Part shown: piece by piece, positions 55,877-63,499 of the stretch | Numbering within the stretch: position 1 is the first letter of the stretch | Layout of the letters: every line of letters starts with the position of its first letter | From: an uncultured Verrucomicrobiota bacterium | Lineage (GTDB): Bacteria; Verrucomicrobiota; Verrucomicrobiia; Opitutales; Opitutaceae | Assembly (NCBI GenBank): GCA_903898675.1 | Contig: CAIUGM010000038.1 | Coordinates: 62,001-126,000, forward strand | Reading direction: 5' to 3' | Length of the DNA: 64,000 nucleotides | Made by a program: the position numbers and the translations under genes | Notes under the pieces: model-generated | What the model was told of the DNA's origin: nothing | Seen by the model: the letters and a program-made list of their open reading frames with translations, nothing else | Databases searched by the model: none

Positions 55877-56742
55877 GGGACGCGGAAATTATCGGAAGCT
55901 TCGGATGGCGCCGGCTCGCCGGCGGCCCGGTAGCGCGCGACTTCCGCGGGGTCGGGCCGCGGGAAATTCAGGCGGATGCAGGTGCCCCGCCCCGGCCGGC
56001 TGGTCAGCTTGATGGTGCCGCCCATGCCCTCGATGAGCCGGCGCACGGTGACCAGGCCGAGACCGGTGCCCTGGCCCAGTGGCTTGGTGGTGAAGAAAAT
56101 CGTGAACAGCTTCTTCTTCACCTGCGCGCTCATGCCGGTGCCATTGTCCTCCACTTCAATGTAACTCGTGTGCCGGGGTCCGCGGCCGACGCGGACCACG
56201 ATCCGGCCACCCTGGTCCGGCGTCGCGTCGCGGGCGTTGAGCACGAGGTTGACGAGCGTCTGGTCGATCTGGGCCGAGTCGGCAAAAATCAGCAACGGCC
56301 TGTCGCCGGTTTCCAGGAAGACCAGCTCGCGGGTCACGACCTGCTCCAGGAGCCGGAAAGTGCTGCGGGCCGTCTCGGCCAGGTCGATCACCCGCGCGTG
56401 GGCGGCGACGGGCCGCGAGAGATTGCGCAGCTGGTTGCAGAGCGTCGTGATCAACGTGGCGGCATGCAGCATCGGCTCGATGTACTTGATCTCCTCCGGG
56501 TCGTCCCGGTGGCGCTGCCGGAGCAGGCCGGCGTTGAAGAGCACGATGGTAAGCAGATTGCTGATCTCGTGCACGGCCGTGGCGGCGAGTTCACCCTGCA
56601 TGACCAGCCGCTGGACGTGGTTGAGGTGCTCTTCCACCCCGCGCGTGCTCGCGGCGGCCGGGTCGCGGCGGGATTTTTTCCGCAGCCGGGACGGACGGTC
56701 GGCGGCGGGTCGGCGGCGGGTCTGCGGGGGACGGGAGGCCAT
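55873..56742 (-). CDS. Cytoplasmic histidine kinase
   Basis: 289 residues. A basic N-terminal 40 residues (RRRPAADRPSRLRKKSRRD) leads into the dimerisation domain with the phosphoacceptor His in TAVHEISNLLTI. The ATP-binding domain has an N-box (LVNLVLNARDATPDQGG), DNGTGM and GQGTGLGLVTVRRLIEGMGG. There is no membrane or sensing domain. It overlaps the downstream receiver-kinase gene by four bases and begins three bases past the stop of the regulator at 56746-57438. The likely target of phosphate is the receiver of one of these neighbours. Confidence 0.93.
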   Translation of the reverse strand: MASRPPQTRRRPAADRPSRLRKKSRRDPAAASTRGVEEHLNHVQRLVMQGELAATAVHEISNLLTIVLFNAGLLRQRHRDDPEEIKYIEPMLHAATLITTLCNQLRNLSRPVAAHARVIDLAETARSTFRLLEQVVTRELVFLETGDRPLLIFADSAQIDQTLVNLVLNARDATPDQGGRIVVRVGRGPRHTSYIEVEDNGTGMSAQVKKKLFTIFFTTKPLGQGTGLGLVTVRRLIEGMGGTIKLTSRPGRGTCIRLNFPRPDPAEVARYRAAGEPAPSEASDNFRVP

Positions 56743-56745
56743 GGG

Positions 56746-57438
56746 TCAGCGCGGGCGCAGGGCTTCCATGGCGCCGCCGAGGAGGCCGCGCCGCACGGCG
56801 TAGAGGGAAAGTTGCGCGGCGCGATGCAGCCCGGTTTTTTTCATGAGGCGGCTGCGGTGGTTGGCCACGGTGTACACACTGACCCCAAGCGTGCGGGCGA
56901 TTTCCCGCGAGCTGAAGCCCTGCGCCAGGTACCGGAGCACGGTTTCCTCCCGGCCGGTCAGCCGGGAGCGCCCGGCGCGAACCAGCGCGCGCGGATCGAT
57001 CACGAGGCTCTTGATCGCGGCGGAGACTTCCGGGCTGAAATACGTCCGGCCCGCCGCGACGGCGAGCAACGCGTTGCGAAATTCACCGAGGGTCGCCGTC
57101 TTGCTCACCAGGCTGCAGGCCCCGGCGGCCAGCACCTGCTGGATGATATCCGGCGTCAGGTTGCCCGAGAAGATGATCACCCGCGTGTCCGGGCAGAGTC
57201 GCCCGAGTTTTTCAAGGAGCGCGATACCGGATGAAGCGGTCAGGACCAGGTCCAGGATCACCAGATCCGGCAGCTCCCGCCCGCACAACGGCAAGGCTTC
57301 GGCCTCCGTTTGCACCCATCCGACCACCTGGAAACCTGCCAGCGAATCAACCACCGTGGTGATCAATTCGTTCAACATGGTGTGATCATCGATGATCACG
57401 ACCTTCACCATGGGTGCCTTGGACGAGGGAATCTGCAT
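56746..57438 (-). CDS. NarL/FixJ-type response regulator
   Basis: 230 residues. The receiver has VVIIDDHTM, the Asp in LVILDLVLTASSG and SKTATLG (Lys). The LuxR-type helix-turn-helix is LTGREETVLRYLAQGFSSRE and IARTLGVSVYTVANHRSRLM. The start at 57438 (MQIPSSKAP) or 57411 (MVKVVIIDD) fits; the frame extends further upstream into sequence without family match. It is a close paralogue of the next regulator on the same strand. A histidine kinase gene follows three bases downstream. Confidence 0.93.
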   Translation of the reverse strand: MQIPSSKAPMVKVVIIDDHTMLNELITTVVDSLAGFQVVGWVQTEAEALPLCGRELPDLVILDLVLTASSGIALLEKLGRLCPDTRVIIFSGNLTPDIIQQVLAAGACSLVSKTATLGEFRNALLAVAAGRTYFSPEVSAAIKSLVIDPRALVRAGRSRLTGREETVLRYLAQGFSSREIARTLGVSVYTVANHRSRLMKKTGLHRAAQLSLYAVRRGLLGGAMEALRPR

Positions 57439-57454
57439 ACGGCTTTTCTTCTGG

Positions 57455-57512
57455 GCCCCAATTTTTAAATATCTATAAAATAATATGTTAGACATTAAAA
57501 ATGCGGGAGAAC
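57455..57512 (-). promoter_or_regulatory. AT-rich upstream region of the NarL-type regulator
   Basis: A sharp AT-rich patch (TTTTTAAATATCTATAAAAT and onward to about 57502) lies just upstream of the regulator start, in an otherwise GC-rich area. It probably contains the promoter. It includes TGTCTAAC(A)TAT on the minus strand, similar to the core of the palindrome at 19303-19328. Confidence 0.45.
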
Positions 57513-57658
57513 GCCTAGCCCCGGGGTAGCTTGTTTGAGTCAGCTTCTTGCCGAAAACTACCGGGTTGGCCAAAAATCGAGCGACGCTCCGGCACCGCCT
57601 CGGAAGTAATTCCGGCCGGCTCAGCTCCCGCACCGGTATCCCCGCACCGCCCAGCGGA

Positions 57659-58357
57659 TCACCGCCCGGCCGGCTGCAGCGGTTCGTCCGGCTCGGCGAC
57701 GAGTCCGATGCGGGCCGCATAAAGTGAAAGCTGCACGGCGCGGTGCAGTCCGGTTTTCTTGCTCAGCCGGCTGCGAAAATTATTCACCGTGTAGCAGCTC
57801 AGGCCCAGTTTCGCCGCGATTTCCTTTGAGCTCAGGCCGGCGGCAATGTGCCGCAGCACCGTTTGTTCCCGGCGGCTGAGCACCGGATTTTTCTCCATTT
57901 GCCCCGGCGGCGTCCGCACGATGGTCCGCACCACCTCGCTCGTCGCGGCACAGAGATACGCGCGGCCGCTGCTGACCGCCAGAATCGCCGCCTTCAATTC
58001 ATCGAGGGTCGCCGCCTTGCCGATGATCCCACCCACCCCGAGAACCAGGGCGCTGCGGATGATATCGGCGTTGAGGTTGCCCGAGAAAATCAGGACCTGC
58101 GCGTGCGGACATTTCGCTTTGATTTTCTTGAGCAAAATCAACCCCGTGGAACCCGGGAGAACCAAGTCCAGGATTACCAGATCAGGCGCCTGCGCCTCGC
58201 AAAACTGCATCGCCTGGGCCGAGTTTTTGGCGTGGCCGACCACTTTATAACCGGCGAGTGTGTCGATGACCTGCGTGAGAATCACCGCAATCATCGTATG
58301 ATCATCAACGATTAATACATCACTCCGCGTTTTGATAGTCTCAGTTCCGGGTTGCAT
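57659..58357 (-). CDS. NarL/FixJ-type response regulator, tandem paralogue
   Basis: 232 residues. The receiver has VLIVDDHTM, the Asp in LVILDLVLPGSTG and Lys in GKAATLDEL. The helix-turn-helix is LSRREQTVLRHIAAGLSSKE and KLGLSCYTVNNFRSRLSKKT. Receiver and DNA-binding parts match the previous regulator in length and many residues (VLIFSGN, LAVSSGRAYL, LHRAVQLSLYA), so the two arose by duplication. The start at 58357 (MQPGTETIK) is preferred over 58414. Two CCTAGG palindromes lie in its upstream region. Confidence 0.93.
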   Translation of the reverse strand: MQPGTETIKTRSDVLIVDDHTMIAVILTQVIDTLAGYKVVGHAKNSAQAMQFCEAQAPDLVILDLVLPGSTGLILLKKIKAKCPHAQVLIFSGNLNADIIRSALVLGVGGIIGKAATLDELKAAILAVSSGRAYLCAATSEVVRTIVRTPPGQMEKNPVLSRREQTVLRHIAAGLSSKEIAAKLGLSCYTVNNFRSRLSKKTGLHRAVQLSLYAARIGLVAEPDEPLQPAGR

Positions 58358-58391
58358 GGCAGTTGTTTTGGCGGACCCTTCCGATTTTCTA

Positions 58392-58443
58392 CCTAGGCAT
58401 GTGTGCGACGACACCCTAGGCTTAATAGGTACTATCGCCTATT
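58392..58443 (-). promoter_or_regulatory. CCTAGG pair and inverted repeat upstream of the NarL-type regulator
   Basis: CCTAGG occurs at 58392-58397 and again at 58415-58420, 23 bases apart, i.e. close to two helical turns. An inverted repeat AATAGG / CCTATT lies at 58424-58443. They sit 35-86 bases upstream of the regulator start and could be operator sites. This is a pattern call only. Confidence 0.35.
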
Positions 58444-58527
58444 ATTTGCATTAAGTCCAGCTCTAGTTTCCGCTTATGTCACTGAGTCGGTCACTGCGAA
58501 GCGCTGTCCCTTGCTCCACCGCTGGCC

Positions 58528-59484
58528 CTAGGCCCGGGGGTGCGCCTTGGCGTAGATTTCCTTGAGCCGTGCCACGCTGGTGTGGGTGTAGATCTGCGTA
58601 GTCGTTAGATTCGCGTGGCCGAGCAGTTCCTGCACGGCGCGGAGATCGGCGCCTGAGTTCAGCAGGTGCGTGGCGTAGGAATGGCGGAGCTTGTGCGGTG
58701 ACAGATCCATCGGGAGGTCGGCCAGTGCGAGATACTTTTTCACGAGCAGTTGGACCGCCCGCACCGTCATGCGATGCTGCTGCGGGGTCACGAGCACCGG
58801 GGCGGCCGGGCCGGTTTCACGCGCAAACTCGTCGCGGAATTTCTTCAGGACCGCGATCGCCACCGCGCCGAGCGGGCAGATCCGTTCCTTGCGTCCCTTG
58901 CCGAGCACGCGCGCGCTGCCCTCGCCCAGGTCCACCGCGCCGTAATTCAATGCCACCAGCTCGCTGACGCGCAGGCCGCCCCCGTACAGCAGCTCCAGCA
59001 CGAGGCGGTCGCGCCACGCGCTGAACGCATCGCCCGCCTGGTTCTGCAGCAACTTTTGCGGGCCGCCAAGTAACAGCGTCATCTGGGTTTCCGTCAGGAA
59101 TTTCGGCAGGGCTCTTTCCAGCTTGGGCAGCGGTACCCCGGCAAACGGGTTTTGTTCCATCCGGCCGCGCAGCATCCAGAAGCGAAAAAAAGAGCGCAGA
59201 CCGGAGACGTGGTTGTGCAGCGTGCGCCGGCGGTAGCGGCGCTGGGCCTCGATGATGAAGTCGCGCGTGTCGCGCGGCGTGAGCCGGTCGAAACCGGTGC
59301 CGGCGAGCCTTCCCTGTTGCTGCCACTGGTAGAAATCCTCGAAGGCCTGCCGGTAGTTGCGGACGGTGTACGCCGAATACCGCCGCTCCTTCGCGAGATA
59401 ATCCAGGAAAGGCTGCAGCCACTCCGCCATCACGGCGGGCGGAAGCGCAGACCCTTTTTCCTGGTTGGCCTCGTCCGGTTTCAT
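58528..59484 (-). CDS. Tyrosine recombinase (XerC/XerD type)
   Basis: 318 residues. The N-terminal core-binding domain reads LDYLAKERRYSAYTVRNYRQ. The catalytic residues are Arg in GLRVSELVAL, His-x-x-Arg in HKLRHSYATHLL, the His in LLGHANLTTTQIYTH and the Tyr in that motif. Length and motifs fit XerC/XerD, which resolve chromosome dimers at dif. No dif-like site or paralogue is evident nearby, so XerC or XerD cannot be chosen. The start at 59484 (MKPDEANQ) is used. mazG ends 31 bases upstream on the same strand. Confidence 0.94.
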   Translation of the reverse strand: MKPDEANQEKGSALPPAVMAEWLQPFLDYLAKERRYSAYTVRNYRQAFEDFYQWQQQGRLAGTGFDRLTPRDTRDFIIEAQRRYRRRTLHNHVSGLRSFFRFWMLRGRMEQNPFAGVPLPKLERALPKFLTETQMTLLLGGPQKLLQNQAGDAFSAWRDRLVLELLYGGGLRVSELVALNYGAVDLGEGSARVLGKGRKERICPLGAVAIAVLKKFRDEFARETGPAAPVLVTPQQHRMTVRAVQLLVKKYLALADLPMDLSPHKLRHSYATHLLNSGADLRAVQELLGHANLTTTQIYTHTSVARLKEIYAKAHPRA

Positions 59485-59515
59485 GGCAGGGGCTGTTGCC
59501 CGCAACGGCCCGCCT

Positions 59516-60196
59516 TCAAGGGCGGTTCGGGGCCCCCGCCCCCGCCTTCTCCTCCACCTGCTGCATGACCCGGTCGGTTTCCTTGCGCAGCGCACCCTCG
59601 GGATCAAGGCCCTTCGCGCGGGCGGCGGCCGAAATCTCAAACAGGATCCGGCCCAGCGTCGGTTCGTCCAGGTGCCGGCCGAGCGCCTGGATCTGGGCGA
59701 CATCCACCACCCCGTCGGCGGGCAGTTGTTTCTTCTCGATCTGCTTCCAGACATCCTCCGCGAACATCAGCGCCGGCAGGCGTGGCGGGAGCTCCTTGAA
59801 AAGCGTGGAAGGAGTCTTGCCGGCCGCGGCCTTCTCCTGGGCCTTCACCTTTTCCCACACCTCGATTACCTGCGCCGGCGTGTCGACCTTGTTGGCGCCA
59901 AAAACGTGCGGATGCCGCCGGATCAGCTTGTCGTTGATCTCGCGGGCCACGGCCTCGAAGTCGAAGTCGCCGCGTTCGGCGGCCAGCTGCGCGTGAAACA
60001 CCACCTGGATGAGCACATCGCCCAGCTCCTCGCGCATGTGCGGCAGGTCCATCCGGTCGATGGTGTCGAGCAACTCGCTGCACTCGTCGATCAGGCAGCG
60101 GGTCAGGGTGGCGTGGGTCTGCGCGCGATCCCACGGGCAGCCGTCGGGGGCGCGGAGCCGGGCCACGGTGTGGCAGAGGTCTTCAATGGCGCTCAT
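59516..60196 (-). CDS. mazG: Nucleoside triphosphate pyrophosphohydrolase MazG
   Basis: 226 residues. The MazG fold's metal-binding residues are in DECSELLDTIDRMDL and MREELGDVLIQVVFHAQLAA. The first conserved block is LRAPDGCPWDRAQTHATLTR. MazG hydrolyses NTPs to NMP and pyrophosphate and can lower (p)ppGpp levels. The shorter C-terminal half is consistent with a MazG of about 225-260 residues. The start at 60196 (MSAIEDLCHT) is chosen because the 12 residues before it show no family match. Confidence 0.95.
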   Translation of the reverse strand: MSAIEDLCHTVARLRAPDGCPWDRAQTHATLTRCLIDECSELLDTIDRMDLPHMREELGDVLIQVVFHAQLAAERGDFDFEAVAREINDKLIRRHPHVFGANKVDTPAQVIEVWEKVKAQEKAAAGKTPSTLFKELPPRLPALMFAEDVWKQIEKKQLPADGVVDVAQIQALGRHLDEPTLGRILFEISAAARAKGLDPEGALRKETDRVMQQVEEKAGAGAPNRP

Positions 60197-60219
60197 GGCC
60201 GGCAACTTGCCGGCGGATG

Positions 60220-60286
60220 CACCGGAAGGCACGGAAAAACGGCCACTTTCAGCTTTGTCTTCCGGGTGTTCCGTGTGTTCCGTGGA
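60220..60286. repeat. Dispersed TTCCG repeat with inverted arms
   Basis: The left arm (60220-60240, CACCGGAAGGCACGGAAAAA) and the right arm (60257-60286) are imperfect inverted copies. The right arm has three consecutive 9-base units, TTCCGGGTG, TTCCGTGTG and TTCCGTGGA. It lies between mazG and trpC, ending nine bases before the trpC start. The same 9-base periodicity occurs in the repeats at 50574 and 52483. Confidence 0.7.
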
Positions 60287-60294
60287 CGTTCGCG

Positions 60295-61086
60295 ATGGAC
60301 AAGCTCTCCGAAATCATGGCCCACAAGCGGCGCGAGATCGCCCCGCTGCTGCGGCCGGTGTTCCCCGACGAGCTGGCGGAACTCAACCGCGCGCTGCCCC
60401 GGCCGCCCTCATTCCTCTCCGCCCTCCGCCGGCCGGACGGCCAGCTGGCCGTCATTGCCGAGATCAAGCGCCGCTCGCCCTCCGCCGGGGCCATCCGGGA
60501 GGACGCCTCCGCGGTCCAACAGGCCCTGCGCTACCAAGTGGCGGGCGCGAGTGCCCTCTCGATCCTGACTGATGAGAAGTATTTCGGCGGCACACTGGCC
60601 GACCTCGAAGCCGTCACGGCGCGCTTCGCGCTCCAGGGTCCGCCCTGCCTGCGCAAGGATTTCATGGTGCACCCCATCCAGGTCCTCCAGGCCCGCCAGG
60701 CGGGGGCGAGCGCCATCCTCATCATCGTGCGCGCCCTGCAGGATGAGGAGATCGAATGCCTGCAGCACGCGGCGACCGCCGCCGGGCTCGACGCCCTCTA
60801 TGAAATTCACAGCGAGGAGGAGCTGAAACGCGCCGTGCAGCACAAGGCGAAGATCATCGGCGTGAACAACCGCGACCTCGCGATTTTTCAAAACGACCTC
60901 GGCCTCAGCGAGCGTCTGATCCCCCGGTTTCCGAAAAACGTGGTGGCCGTCAGTGAGAGCGGAATTTCAACCGCCGCCGACGCCGCGCGCGTACGGGCCG
61001 CCGGGGCGCACGCGATCCTCGTCGGCGAGGCGCTGATGCGCGCCGCCGATCCGGCCGCCCTGATCCGGGAATTCCGCCAGCCATGA
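60295..61086 (+). CDS. trpC: Indole-3-glycerol phosphate synthase
   Basis: 263 residues of the (beta/alpha)8 barrel. Catalytic Lys and Glu are in AEIKRRSPSAG, and LRKDFMVHPIQVLQARQAGA, GVNNRDL and AVSESGIST are the remaining family motifs. It closes the indole ring in tryptophan synthesis. The start at 60295 (MDKLSEIMAH) lies directly after a dispersed repeat. The stop codon overlaps the start of the channel-like gene by four bases, so the two are co-translated or co-transcribed. Other trp genes are not in the window. Confidence 0.96.
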   Translation: MDKLSEIMAHKRREIAPLLRPVFPDELAELNRALPRPPSFLSALRRPDGQLAVIAEIKRRSPSAGAIREDASAVQQALRYQVAGASALSILTDEKYFGGTLADLEAVTARFALQGPPCLRKDFMVHPIQVLQARQAGASAILIIVRALQDEEIECLQHAATAAGLDALYEIHSEEELKRAVQHKAKIIGVNNRDLAIFQNDLGLSERLIPRFPKNVVAVSESGISTAADAARVRAAGAHAILVGEALMRAADPAALIREFRQP

Positions 61087-61433
61087 CCACGCTCCCCAAA
61101 AACCAACTGCTGCCGCGGCGGGAATTCCTGCACCGCTTTGCCCGCAGCCTGATCGCCGGCCTGATCCTGATCCTCTTTTCGCTGAGCATCGGCATGATCG
61201 GCTACCACACGCTCGCCGGCCTGTCGTGGATCGATTCGTTTCTGGATGCCGCGATGATCCTGTCCGGCATGGGCCCGGTCTCGCCGCTGACGACCACCGC
61301 CTCGAAGCTGTTCGCGGGCTGCTACGCCATCTACTGCGGCATCGCGCTGATCAGCACGGCCGGCATCATCTTGGCCCCGGCGTTGCACCGGTCGCTGCAC
61401 AAGTTCCACCTGGAGTGGGACGGTGACAAGTAG
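61083..61433 (+). CDS. Small membrane protein resembling half a K+ channel
   Basis: 116 residues with two strong membrane segments (about 23-45 and 80-105). Between them is a re-entrant-like segment FLDAAMILSGMGPVSPLTT followed by SKLFAGCYAIYCGIAL. This aligns with the pore of two-helix K+ channels (TVGYGD.xP.T..GK.FA), but the filter TVGYG is replaced by SGMGP. It may be a non-selective or non-conducting relative. The gene overlaps trpC by four bases and precedes rsmA by three, so it is part of a tight run. The family is not certain. Confidence 0.6.
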   Translation: MTTLPKNQLLPRREFLHRFARSLIAGLILILFSLSIGMIGYHTLAGLSWIDSFLDAAMILSGMGPVSPLTTTASKLFAGCYAIYCGIALISTAGIILAPALHRSLHKFHLEWDGDK

Positions 61434-61436
61434 GCC

Positions 61437-62261
61437 ATGCCGCTCTCGCCCAGCGCCACCCGCGACCTGCTCGCCCGGCTGAACCACCAGCCCAAGCGTT
61501 TTCTCGGGCAGAATTTTCTCGTCGACGGCAACATCGTGCGCAAATCCCTCGAACTCGCGGGGGTCGCCGCCGGCGACAACGTAATCGAGATTGGACCCGG
61601 ACTCGGCACCCTGACGTCCGCGCTCCTCGCCGCCGGCGCCGAGGTCTGGGCGGTGGAAAAGGACCGCCAGCTTCACGCCCACCTGACGGAGACCCTGGTC
61701 CCGGCCAACCCGCGCCTGCATTTGCTCGAGGGCGATGCGGTTGAATTCCCGCTGGCCGGTTTCGATCCCGCGGGGCGCGGTCCCTTCAAGATCGTCGCCA
61801 ACCTGCCCTATGCGATCGCCACTCCCTGGCTCGACGCGGTGCTGGGCGGCCCGCTGCCCGCGGGCCTGGTCCTGATGCTGCAGCAGGAGGCGGCCCAGCG
61901 CTACGCCGCCCAGCCCGGCTCCAAGTCGTTCAGTGCCATCTCAATTTTCCTGCAGGCCGCCTACGAGCTCGCGCCCGGACACAAGGTCGGCTCCGGTTGC
62001 TTCTACCCCAAGCCTGATGTGGAATCCTACCTGCTGAACTTGGTGCGCCGGCCGGCCCCCTTTGTTTTCAGTCCCGGCGCCAAGATCCTTATCCGGGCCT
62101 GCTTTCAGCAGCGCCGGAAGCAGATTGGCTCGCTCCTGCGCGACAAGCTGCCGGCGGACCAGTCCGCTGCCTGGCTCGCCCGGCTCACCGCCGCCGGCCT
62201 GGGCCCGCAGGCCCGGCCCGAGCAGATTCCCGTGGCACTCTGGCAGGAATTTCCGGTCTGA
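61437..62261 (+). CDS. rsmA: 16S rRNA (adenine1518/1519-N6)-dimethyltransferase
   Basis: 274 residues. QPKRFLGQNFLVDGNIVRK is the N-terminal signature, VIEIGPGLGTLTSALL the SAM-binding motif, and NLPYAIATPW the catalytic NLPY motif. It dimethylates two adjacent adenines near the 3' end of 16S rRNA and checks late ribosome assembly. It follows the channel-like gene by three bases. Length and domain order are normal. No pdxA or apaG partner, common in Proteobacteria, lies beside it; an apaG gene is at 2.4 kb. Confidence 0.97.
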   Translation: MPLSPSATRDLLARLNHQPKRFLGQNFLVDGNIVRKSLELAGVAAGDNVIEIGPGLGTLTSALLAAGAEVWAVEKDRQLHAHLTETLVPANPRLHLLEGDAVEFPLAGFDPAGRGPFKIVANLPYAIATPWLDAVLGGPLPAGLVLMLQQEAAQRYAAQPGSKSFSAISIFLQAAYELAPGHKVGSGCFYPKPDVESYLLNLVRRPAPFVFSPGAKILIRACFQQRRKQIGSLLRDKLPADQSAAWLARLTAAGLGPQARPEQIPVALWQEFPV

Positions 62262-62312
62262 TTTTCCGCCGGCTTGAAAATTCATCCGGCCCGCTTAGGT
62301 TCCCCGCCAGTC

Positions 62313-62987
62313 ATGACCCTCCGTTTGCTCCGCCCTCTCGCCGTGTTCACCACGCTGGCTGTCACCGCCAGCGCGCAGGTGGGCACGTTGCTGCTCGGGC
62401 ACATGGAGGGCGAGGCCTACGTCTCCCCCACCGGCGAATTCAAGATTCCCGCCCCGGTCCTGCCGGAATTGGGCGGCCTGATCACCGACACGGAAAACGT
62501 CGTCACGTTCAGTGACAGTTTCAACACCCACCTCAGCATCGCGTGCTTTCCGCTGGATGCCTCGCAGAAGTGGGAACTCGATACGCGCGGCCGGCGCGAC
62601 TACCTACTCTATTTCTTCACGACCTTTGTGCTGACCGATTTCCAGGGCCGGTTTCCCGGTTCCAACATCGAGAGCGCCCGCTTCCTGCCCGAGTTGCTCG
62701 AGGGCTCGCTGATCACGTTCTCCCTGCTGCCCGGCGGCTCCTCCTTCGAGACCAAGAACAGCGTCGTGGACGCCCCGCCGGCCAACCCCGTCACCGCCAA
62801 GCGCGGCACCATGCTTTTCGTCCGGAACCGCTACATCTATGTCATCAGCACCGAGCTGGCCGAGCGGGCCACCCAGCGCAGCACGTACCACAAGACCGTG
62901 GAAGAGGAGAACACGCTGTTGAGCGAGCAGCTCATCAACCTGGGCGGTCGGTTTGTGTTCACCGGGGGCAAGGCCGCCAAACCCTGA
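62313..62987 (+). CDS. Secreted protein of unknown function
   Basis: 224 residues. A signal peptide is visible at the N-terminus (MTLRLLRPLAVFTTLAVTAS, then AQ). The mature part contains EGEAYVSPTGEFKIPAPVLP and LNTHLSIACFPL-type beta segments. A gap-free run around residues 140-190 includes GGSSFETKNSVVDAPPANP and FVRNRYIYVISTELAERATQ. I recognise no family motif. The start at 62313 is preferred over 62274, as it begins the signal peptide. The Uma2-family gene follows nine bases downstream, so the two could be co-transcribed. Confidence 0.8.
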   Translation: MTLRLLRPLAVFTTLAVTASAQVGTLLLGHMEGEAYVSPTGEFKIPAPVLPELGGLITDTENVVTFSDSFNTHLSIACFPLDASQKWELDTRGRRDYLLYFFTTFVLTDFQGRFPGSNIESARFLPELLEGSLITFSLLPGGSSFETKNSVVDAPPANPVTAKRGTMLFVRNRYIYVISTELAERATQRSTYHKTVEEENTLLSEQLINLGGRFVFTGGKAAKP

Positions 62988-62996
62988 GCGACCGGC

Positions 62997-63494
62997 ATGA
63001 GCGAAGCCTACGTGGAGTTGATCGGCGGTAAGACCGTTTACCGCCGCCCGCCGCCGGTGAATCATGAACTCCTCGTGGACCGGCTGCACCGGCTCGTCAC
63101 CGAGACGCTGCCGCTCAATTCCACCCTCCGGCTGCTGCCGCCGCGCACCGAGCTCGACCTCGGCGGCTCCAGCCGGCTCCGGCCCGACCTGGCGGTGGTC
63201 CGCACGGTGACCGAGGGCACCGACCAACCCCCGGAGGCGCAGCTTTACCTGATCGCGGAGGTGCTGCTGCCCGGGGACCACCATGTGGACACGGTGGTCA
63301 AGAAGCAGCTCTGGGCCGACGCCCGGCTGCCCCGCCTGTGGATGGTGGATCCGCGCTACCTCAATGTTGAGGTTTACGGCTGCGGCGAATACGGTTTCAC
63401 GCTGCTCGACATCCTGGCCAACCATCACGCGCTGCGCGATCCCCACCTGCCGGGTCTGGCTTGCCCCATGAGCGAACTGTTCGCCACTATCTGA
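62997..63494 (+). CDS. Uma2-family (PD-(D/E)XK-like) protein
   Basis: 165 residues. The Uma2 pattern is visible: LRPDLAVVRTVTEG (Asp), YLIAEVLLPGDHHVDTVVKK (Glu and Lys), and LWADARLPRLWMVDPRYLNV. Uma2 proteins have a restriction-endonuclease-like core and are abundant in cyanobacteria and several other lineages. Their function is unknown. It sits between a secreted hypothetical and an S9 peptidase gene on the same strand. No mobile-element features accompany it. Confidence 0.85.
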   Translation: MSEAYVELIGGKTVYRRPPPVNHELLVDRLHRLVTETLPLNSTLRLLPPRTELDLGGSSRLRPDLAVVRTVTEGTDQPPEAQLYLIAEVLLPGDHHVDTVVKKQLWADARLPRLWMVDPRYLNVEVYGCGEYGFTLLDILANHHALRDPHLPGLACPMSELFATI

Positions 63495-63499
63495 ACCAA

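Noticed and set aside
58528-59484. Integrase of a mobile island
   Set aside because: Motifs and length fit housekeeping XerC/XerD, and there are no attachment-site duplications or cargo genes.
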